Positions 47,228 to 52,975 of a stretch of DNA of 52,975 bases are shown piece by piece (position 1 is the first letter of the stretch; each line of letters begins with the position of its first letter). Made by a program: the position numbers and the translations under genes. The stretch spans positions 1 to 52,975 of the forward strand of contig JBQTJW010000041.1 in the NCBI GenBank assembly GCA_052386745.1. Direction: 5' to 3'. The notes beneath the pieces are model-generated. The model ran no database searches and was not told where the DNA came from. It worked only from the letters and a program-made list of their open reading frames with translations. Origin of the DNA: Panacagrimonas sp052386745 (lineage in GTDB: Bacteria > Pseudomonadota > Gammaproteobacteria > Nevskiales > Nevskiaceae).

Positions 47228-47337
47228 AACGCGTGCAATCCCGGTGAAAAATGAGGCGCGAAGGTTAACCCAATCCTGCGCCAAGCCGGTTGAAGGTCCC
47301 GGCGCGCCGCGGGCGCATCAATTGCTGAGGAACTGAG

Positions 47338-47655
47338 ATGACAGACGATAACGGTTCGATCCTCGGAGGTGCGGTCTGGATGATCGTGATCTCCGTGCTG
47401 CTGTTCTGGCTCCCGGGCGTGGGCGGATTCATCGGCGGATTGATCGGCGGAAAGGCCGCGGGCGGCGTCGGCTCGGCGCTGCTGGCGTGGCTGCTGACCT
47501 CGGTCCTGCTCGGTATCGTGTTCGCCGTACTCGGCACCCTGATCAGCGGAATGATCGTGATCGGCGCACTCGCGGGCGTCGGCGGCCTGATGCTGGGGTT
47601 CATCGACGCCGGAACGCGCCTGCTCGGCGCGTTGATCGGCGGCTTCCTGGCCTGA
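47338..47655 (+). CDS. Small hydrophobic membrane protein
   Basis: A 105-residue protein with three membrane segments rich in Gly and Ala (WMIVISVLLFWLPGVGGFIGG, ALLAWLLTSVLLGIVFAVLG, MIVIGALAGVGGLMLGFI). It has some resemblance to GlsB/YeaQ-type glycine-zipper membrane proteins, but no sure family call. It is divergent from slyD and followed closely by a convergent lipoprotein gene. Function unknown. Confidence 0.75.
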   Translation: MTDDNGSILGGAVWMIVISVLLFWLPGVGGFIGGLIGGKAAGGVGSALLAWLLTSVLLGIVFAVLGTLISGMIVIGALAGVGGLMLGFIDAGTRLLGALIGGFLA

Positions 47656-47684
47656 GCGCGCGCCCTTTCCCGCGGGCGTGCTGC

Positions 47685-48023
47685 TCAGCGAGGTGATTCG
47701 AAGAACACGTAGTTTGTGCCGTAATCGCTGATCTCGAAGTACACCTTCTTCTCACCGTCGTCCTTGATGTTGTTGAGATTTTCGTCCAGCACGCCGTAGC
47801 CGAAGCGGTAGGGCCGGGCAATGGCATCCTCGGTGCCCGTGGCGGTGGAGAGTTTGTCGATGTGGATGAAGCGCCGGACCAGCTGGGAACCCGAATAGAT
47901 TTCGAGCACGCCGTTGGTGCCGGTCCAGTTCTGCAGCGAACGCCCCAGCTGGTTCTGGGTTTCCTGCGTACAGGCGCTAAGCAGAAGGCAGCTCGCGAGC
48001 AGATATTTCGACGGGCGATTCAT
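47685..48023 (-). CDS. Hypothetical lipoprotein, 112 residues
   Basis: A small lipoprotein: signal YLLASCLLLSAC with the lipobox cysteine at about residue 18. The mature part has NGVLEIYSGSQLVRRFIHID, FGYGVLDENLNN, KVYFEISDYGTNYVFFESP, which looks beta-rich. No family was recognised. It is convergent with the small membrane protein and divergent from the esterase-like gene. Confidence 0.78.
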   Translation of the reverse strand: MNRPSKYLLASCLLLSACTQETQNQLGRSLQNWTGTNGVLEIYSGSQLVRRFIHIDKLSTATGTEDAIARPYRFGYGVLDENLNNIKDDGEKKVYFEISDYGTNYVFFESPR

Positions 48024-48203
48024 GGGGTGTCCGGGGATGGAAGGGCGGCGCCATCATCGCCCGCACATGCGGGCAAAGTCAGCCTCCGGACAGCCTTGGG
48101 GGTGACGCGCAGATCAGCTTTCGGAAGGCGACAAGCGGGATTGCTGGCGCCAATCGGGCGGTGCCATGATCGTTTCCGTTCCCCCCGCCCAGAGAAGTTC
48201 CCC

Positions 48204-49358
48204 GTGCGTCGTTCGATTGTCTTCCTTGCGCTTGGGCTCACCCTATCGGCCTGCGGCGGATCGTCGGGGGGCGGGGGGCAGGACGGCTCCGGCAATGGCG
48301 GGGGCGGGAATAGTGGCGGAGGCGATCCGGTCGCCAAGACCTGCAAGGAATCCTTCGATCCAGCACGAGTCTCCGCAGGAGAGGATTGCAGTCCGGTGGC
48401 AGGAGAATTCTGCCCGACCGTTCATTACGGCGATGAGCCCCCATCCGGCGATACGCCGATCCCCTGCCCGGGCGTGGTCCTCAGCCGGCACACGGTCAGT
48501 GGAGGTGGGTTTGAAACCGAGTACCTTGCCCTCCGTCCCGCCACGGGTACGCCGGAGGCTTTGTACGTGGCGCTGCACTACCTGGGCGGGAATATCGGAA
48601 CGCTGGCCAACCAGCTGCGCCTGTCCGAGCTGGCCAAGGCGCGCAATGTCCTGGTGATTGTTCCGCAGGCGCCGCCCCTGGTCTCTAGCCTGCCGCTTCC
48701 AGGCCTCATTCCGAAAGCAGCCTCCGACGGCAGGCTGCCGCGTTGGCCCAATACGTTCGACGATTCGACGCTGGATGACTACGTCCTTCTCCTGGACAGC
48801 GCGGTTGCTGATGCGCGTAGCCGCTTCAACGTTCCCACCGTGCCGCTCTACCTGAGCGGGCTTTCGAATGGCGGCCCCATGTCCATTTTCTACGCGTGCA
48901 AGCGACCGGCTGCGGTCGCCGCCGTGGAGCCGGTTGCCGTCAATGTCCCCCGTGCCGTGCTGGACGAATGCCCGGCATTCGCGGTGGTGATCGTCAATGG
49001 GAACCGGGACCTGCTTTCGCCGTTCAACGGAACCTTGCTGGCCGCTGGCGCCAAGGACATGTACGAGAACTTCAAGAGCGACAATGGCTGCGTGGCGGCT
49101 CAGGAGACCACCGCCACCATCCCGGCGGTGGAAACAGACTCCGACCAGATTGACGCCGTATTCACTTCCTCGGGCCCGTGCAATTTCGGTAAAGGCGTAT
49201 TTCTGGTGAAGCTCGACCGGGGCGGCCACAACTGGCCGGGTCAGGATGTGGACCCGCTGCTGGGCGACATCAACCTGCTGGGTGGGATTGCCCGCAACTG
49301 GGACGCCACCATCTACGGTTACGACCTGATGAAAAGGGCCGCCGGCAATACGCCTTGA
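48204..49358 (+). CDS. Lipoprotein alpha/beta hydrolase, PHB-depolymerase-like
   Basis: A 384-residue lipoprotein from a GTG start (signal IVFLALGLTLSAC), then a Gly/Ser-rich linker of about 30 residues after the cysteine. The catalytic domain resembles secreted PHB depolymerase/feruloyl esterase-type hydrolases (LpqC group): ALYVALHYLGGN, the nucleophile Ser in YLSGLSNGGPMS, and the His in DRGGHNWPGQDV. Several cysteines suggest disulfides. Substrate is not predictable; polyester or esterified polysaccharide are candidates. It precedes the str operon but has its own terminator/promoter boundary. Confidence 0.82.
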   Translation: MRRSIVFLALGLTLSACGGSSGGGGQDGSGNGGGGNSGGGDPVAKTCKESFDPARVSAGEDCSPVAGEFCPTVHYGDEPPSGDTPIPCPGVVLSRHTVSGGGFETEYLALRPATGTPEALYVALHYLGGNIGTLANQLRLSELAKARNVLVIVPQAPPLVSSLPLPGLIPKAASDGRLPRWPNTFDDSTLDDYVLLLDSAVADARSRFNVPTVPLYLSGLSNGGPMSIFYACKRPAAVAAVEPVAVNVPRAVLDECPAFAVVIVNGNRDLLSPFNGTLLAAGAKDMYENFKSDNGCVAAQETTATIPAVETDSDQIDAVFTSSGPCNFGKGVFLVKLDRGGHNWPGQDVDPLLGDINLLGGIARNWDATIYGYDLMKRAAGNTP

Positions 49359-49385
49359 CAAGGAAACGGTGTCACTTTCCTTGCG

Positions 49386-49414
49386 TTGACACTGTTTGGG
49401 CTCGCACCTATCAT
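49386..49414 (+). promoter_or_regulatory. Sigma-70 promoter of the str operon
   Basis: TTGACA, a 17-base spacer and TATCAT: a near-consensus promoter 72 bases before the rpsL start and directly after the hydrolase gene. The expected transcription start (about 49421) falls just before the leader hairpin. Confidence 0.8.
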
Positions 49415-49427
49415 GCGCGCCCCTAAT

Positions 49428-49456
49428 ACGACGGGCCGGAGTTCTCCGCCCGTCGT
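49428..49456 (+). promoter_or_regulatory. Long leader hairpin upstream of rpsL
   Basis: ACGACGGG / CCCGTCGT (8 pairs), one bulged C, then CGGAG / CTCCG (5 pairs) and a tiny TT loop. It sits in the predicted str mRNA leader, about 30 bases before the rpsL GTG, and is followed by TATCTTTCTC. Could stabilise the mRNA, act as an attenuator, or be a site for a ribosomal-protein feedback; none is shown. Confidence 0.6.
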
Positions 49457-49486
49457 TATCTTTCTCAGAGACGCGGGAATTACGCA

Positions 49487-49891
49487 GTGCCAACCATCAA
49501 TCAACTCGTCCGTAGCGGCCGCTCCGTTGCCAGCTACAAGAGCAAGGCGCCGGCGCTGACCGCGTGCCCCCAGAAGCGTGGCGTCTGCACGCGCGTCTAT
49601 ACCACGACCCCGAAGAAGCCCAACTCCGCACTGCGCAAGGTCTGCCGCGTGCGCCTGACCAATGGCTTCGAAGTCACCAGCTACATCGGCGGCGAAGGCC
49701 ACAACCTGCAGGAACACTCCGTCGTCATCATCCGTGGCGGCCGCGTCAAGGACCTTCCCGGTGTCCGCTACCACACGGTGCGTGGCGCGCTGGATTGCTC
49801 GGGCATCGACAAGCGTCGCCAGAGCCGTTCCAAGTACGGCGCCAAGCGTCCCAAGGCCGGCGCTGCCGCGGCCGCCGCCAAGAAGAAGTAA
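49487..49891 (+). CDS. rpsL: 30S ribosomal protein S12
   Basis: Decoding-centre protein. Start GTG (PTINQLVRSGR). The streptomycin-sensitive lysines are both present, in TTPKKPNSALRKV and GGRVKDLPGVRYH, so no classical resistance change is seen. The protein is 134 residues, about ten longer than E. coli S12 because of an Ala/Lys tail after RSKYGAKRPK. First gene of the str operon. Confidence 0.97.
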   Translation: MPTINQLVRSGRSVASYKSKAPALTACPQKRGVCTRVYTTTPKKPNSALRKVCRVRLTNGFEVTSYIGGEGHNLQEHSVVIIRGGRVKDLPGVRYHTVRGALDCSGIDKRRQSRSKYGAKRPKAGAAAAAAKKK

Positions 49892-49900
49892 GAGAGCCCC

Positions 49901-50374
49901 ATGTCCCGTCGTCGCCAGCCTGAAATTCGCGTCATTCTTCCGGACCCGAAGTACAAGAACCTGATCGTCACCAAGTTCATGAACATGGTGATGGAGGACG
50001 GCAAGAAGTCCGTCGCCGAAAAGATCGTTTACGGCGCGCTCGGGCAGATCGCCACCAAGAAGAAGACCGACGAGCCCGCCGTGGTGCTGCAGCAGGCCTT
50101 CGACAACGTGGCGCCGGCCGTCGAGGTCAAGTCGCGCCGCGTGGGCGGTGCCACCTACCAGGTGCCGGTCGAAGTGCGCGCTGTGCGTCGCGTCACCCTG
50201 GCCATGCGCTGGGTGATCGATGCGGCCTCCAAGCGCGGCGAAAAGTCCATGGCGGATCGCATTGCCGGCGAATTGCTCGATGCTTCGGAGCATCGCGGGG
50301 CTGCGGTGAAGAAGCGCGAAGACACGCACAAGATGGCCGAGGCCAACAAGGCGTTCGCTCACTTCCGCTGGTAA
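49901..50374 (+). CDS. rpsG: 30S ribosomal protein S7
   Basis: Primary 16S-binding protein of the small-subunit head. 157 residues starting MSRRRQPEIRVILPDPKY, with AVEVKSRRVGGATYQVPVEVR and the C-terminal KKREDTHKMAEANKAFAHFRW. Ten bases after rpsL, in the same mRNA. In E. coli S7 represses the str operon. Confidence 0.97.
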   Translation: MSRRRQPEIRVILPDPKYKNLIVTKFMNMVMEDGKKSVAEKIVYGALGQIATKKKTDEPAVVLQQAFDNVAPAVEVKSRRVGGATYQVPVEVRAVRRVTLAMRWVIDAASKRGEKSMADRIAGELLDASEHRGAAVKKREDTHKMAEANKAFAHFRW

Positions 50375-50448
50375 TCCCCAAGGTCTGGTAATCGGGTCCT
50401 GCGGCCCCACATTACCGACCCGCTTCACCATCAATACTGAGCTGCGCC

Positions 50449-52545
50449 ATGCCCCGCACTACCCCTATCGAGCGGTACCGCAACATCGGTATCTCCGCTC
50501 ACATCGACGCCGGCAAGACCACCACCACCGAGCGCGTCCTGTTCTACACGGGCGTGAACCACAAGATCGGTGAAGTCCACGATGGCGCCGCCACCATGGA
50601 CTGGATGGAGCAGGAGCAGGAACGCGGCATCACCATCACGTCGGCGGCCACCACGACGTTCTGGAAGGGCATGGCGAACCAGTTCGACCAGCACCGCATC
50701 AACATCATCGACACCCCGGGGCACGTCGACTTCACCATCGAAGTCGAGCGTTCCATGCGCGTGCTCGATGGCGCCTGCATGCTGTACTGCGCTGTCGGTG
50801 GCGTGCAGCCGCAGTCGGAGACCGTGTGGCGCCAGGCCACCAAGTACAAGGTTCCGCGCCTCGCGTTCGTCAACAAGATGGACCGCACGGGCGCCGACTT
50901 CTACAAGGTCGTCAAGCAGATCAAGGAAAAGCTCCGTGCCAATCCGGTGCCGATCCAGATTCCCATCGGCGCCGAAGAGAAGTTCCAGGGCGTGGTCGAT
51001 CTGGTCAAGATGAAGGCGATCATCTGGAGCGAGGCCGACAAGGGCATCACTTTCACCTACGGTGAAATCCCGGCCGAGCTGGTCGAGACCGCGAAGAAGT
51101 GGCGCGAGAACCTGCTCGAATCCGCGGCGGAAGCCAGCGAAGAGCTGATGAACAAGTACCTCGAGTCCGGCGACCTGGACGAGGCCGACCTCAAGTCGGC
51201 CATCCGCCAGCGCACGCTCGCGCTCGAAATCTTCCCCATGCTGTGCGGTTCGGCCTTCAAGAACAAGGGCGTGCAGGCCATGCTCGATGCGGTCATCGAG
51301 TACCTGCCGGCACCGACCGACGTGCCCGCCCTGATGGCGCACAACGTCGACGACTACGAGCAGCTGATCGAGCGCAAGGCGCAGGACGACGAGCCCTTCT
51401 CCGCGCTTGCGTTCAAGATCATGACCGACAAGTTCGTCGGCGCGCTGACCTTCATCCGCGTGTATTCCGGCGTGCTCAAGCAGGGCGACTCGGTCTACAA
51501 CTCGCGCAACGGCAAGAACGAGCGCATCGGCCGCCTGGTGCAGATGCACGCCAACGAGCAGAAGGCGATCACCGAGGTGTATGCCGGTGACATCGCCGCC
51601 TGCGTCGGCCTCAAGGACGTGTTCACCGGCACCACGCTGGCGGACCTGAACAAGCCGGTCGTGCTCGAGCGCATGGTCTTCCCCGAGCCAGTCATCAGCC
51701 AGGCGGTGGAGCCCAAGACCAAGGCCGACCAGGAAAAGATGGGCATCGCGCTGTCGCGCCTGGCCCAGGAAGATCCTTCGTTCCGCGTCCACACCGACGA
51801 GGAAACCGCCCAGACCATCATGTCCGGCATGGGCGAGCTGCACCTGGAAATCCTCGTCGACCGCATGAAGCGCGAGTACGGCGTGGAAGCCAACGTCGGT
51901 GCGCCGCAGGTGGCCTACCGCGAGACGATCCGCAAGAGCGTCGAGCAGGAAGGCAAGTACGCCAAGCAGTCGGGCGGCAAGGGCCAGTTCGGCCACGTCT
52001 GGCTGCGCATCGAGCCGAACGAGACCGGCAAGGGCTACGAGTTCATCAACGAAATCGTGGGCGGCGCGGTGCCCAAGGAATTCATCCCGGCCGTGGACAA
52101 GGGCCTGCGCGACGCCATCAAGACCGGCGTGCTGGTCGGCTACCCCGTGGTCGACATCAAGATCGCGCTCACCGACGGTTCGTACCACGAAGTAGACTCG
52201 TCCGAAATCGCGTTCCGCGTCGCGGCTTCGATGGCCTTCAAGGAAGGCTGCCAGAAGGCCAGCCCGGTCGTGCTGGAGCCGATCATGGCGGTGGACGTGG
52301 AGACGCCGGAGGACTACACCGGCGATGTCATCGGCGACCTCAACCGCCGTCGAGGCGTGATTCTCGGCATGGAAGACAACTTCGGCGCCAAGCTGGTGAC
52401 GGCAGAAGTGCCGCTGGCCGAGATGTTCGGCTATTCCACCACGCTGCGGTCCATGAGCCAGGGTCGCGCCACGTACACCATGGAATTCAAGAAGTACCAG
52501 GAAGCACCGCGGAATGTGACCGAGCTGCTGGTCAAGAAGAAGTAA
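50449..52545 (+). CDS. fusA: Elongation factor G
   Basis: GTPase that drives ribosome translocation. 698 residues, complete. P-loop AHIDAGKTTTTERVLFYTG, intact switch I RGITITSAATTTFW, switch II DTPGHVDFTIEVERS and the NKMD motif, followed by domains II-V. No fusidic-acid-type change was specifically sought. The gap to tuf is 33 bases. Confidence 0.98.
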   Translation: MPRTTPIERYRNIGISAHIDAGKTTTTERVLFYTGVNHKIGEVHDGAATMDWMEQEQERGITITSAATTTFWKGMANQFDQHRINIIDTPGHVDFTIEVERSMRVLDGACMLYCAVGGVQPQSETVWRQATKYKVPRLAFVNKMDRTGADFYKVVKQIKEKLRANPVPIQIPIGAEEKFQGVVDLVKMKAIIWSEADKGITFTYGEIPAELVETAKKWRENLLESAAEASEELMNKYLESGDLDEADLKSAIRQRTLALEIFPMLCGSAFKNKGVQAMLDAVIEYLPAPTDVPALMAHNVDDYEQLIERKAQDDEPFSALAFKIMTDKFVGALTFIRVYSGVLKQGDSVYNSRNGKNERIGRLVQMHANEQKAITEVYAGDIAACVGLKDVFTGTTLADLNKPVVLERMVFPEPVISQAVEPKTKADQEKMGIALSRLAQEDPSFRVHTDEETAQTIMSGMGELHLEILVDRMKREYGVEANVGAPQVAYRETIRKSVEQEGKYAKQSGGKGQFGHVWLRIEPNETGKGYEFINEIVGGAVPKEFIPAVDKGLRDAIKTGVLVGYPVVDIKIALTDGSYHEVDSSEIAFRVAASMAFKEGCQKASPVVLEPIMAVDVETPEDYTGDVIGDLNRRRGVILGMEDNFGAKLVTAEVPLAEMFGYSTTLRSMSQGRATYTMEFKKYQEAPRNVTELLVKKK

Positions 52546-52578
52546 GGCACACAGAACAGGAACACAAAGGTAATTGCG

Positions 52579-52975
<397 letters not shown>

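Overview
The window is about 53 kb of GC-rich (roughly two-thirds G+C) chromosomal DNA from a gammaproteobacterium. The gene neighbourhoods are those of Pseudomonas, Nevskiales and Xanthomonadales relatives: a vfr/crp-osmC-speD block, sucCD beside pilSR, a his-tatABC run, glnK-amtB, trkA-trkH and a str operon (rpsL-rpsG-fusA-tuf). HemB is of the Pseudomonas type without zinc-site cysteines. A species cannot be named from the sequence alone. No tRNA, rRNA, CRISPR array or intact mobile element was seen; the only mobile trace is a decayed IS66-type transposase at 3.5-3.95 kb.

Layout. 0-3.5 kb: 3' end of gltB, then gltD (glutamate synthase), closed by a hairpin. 3.5-4 kb: IS66 relic. 4-7.7 kb: a large secreted fusion of a PQQ sugar dehydrogenase-like propeller, a diheme cytochrome c and two duplicated lectin-like units. 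7.8-11.6 kb: nadE, sucD and sucC. 11.7-15 kb: a small zinc-ribbon-like protein and the PilS/PilR two-component system. 15-17 kb: Crp/Vfr, OsmC-like protein and SpeD. 17-21.7 kb: an envelope cluster of two unrelated L,D-transpeptidases, an exported sulfatase-modifying-factor-like protein and an exported methyltransferase. 21.9-23.4 kb: an ECF sigma factor and its anti-sigma factor, which carries a six-copy VRVEVP repeat. 23.5-25.5 kb: hemB-aroE.

25.5-32 kb, minus strand: glnK, amtB, then hisB-hisH-hisA-hisF-hisE-tatA-tatB-tatC, in which hisI is missing. 32-36 kb: thrB, trkH, trkA. 36.3-39.2 kb: rsmJ, an SCP2 protein, a cytochrome P450 broken by one missing T, and an orphan protein. 39.2-42.8 kb: a large regulator joining a winged helix, a class III cyclase domain, an AAA ATPase and TPR-like repeats. 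43-47.2 kb: two MAPEG proteins, a lytic transglycosylase, proS and slyD. 47.3-49.4 kb: a small membrane protein and two lipoproteins. 49.4-53 kb: the str operon, with a clear sigma-70 promoter and a long leader hairpin, running off the window inside tuf.

Most genes are core metabolism and housekeeping: nitrogen (glt, glnK-amtB, nadE), histidine, heme, shikimate, TCA cycle, potassium uptake, protein export and translation. The accessory and more unusual material is the dehydrogenase-cytochrome-lectin fusion, the envelope cluster, the repeat-bearing anti-sigma factor, the P450 region and the cyclase-ATPase regulator. The most unexpected single observation is the tuf product: its GTPase switch I lacks the usual RGITI motif while neighbouring EF-G keeps it.
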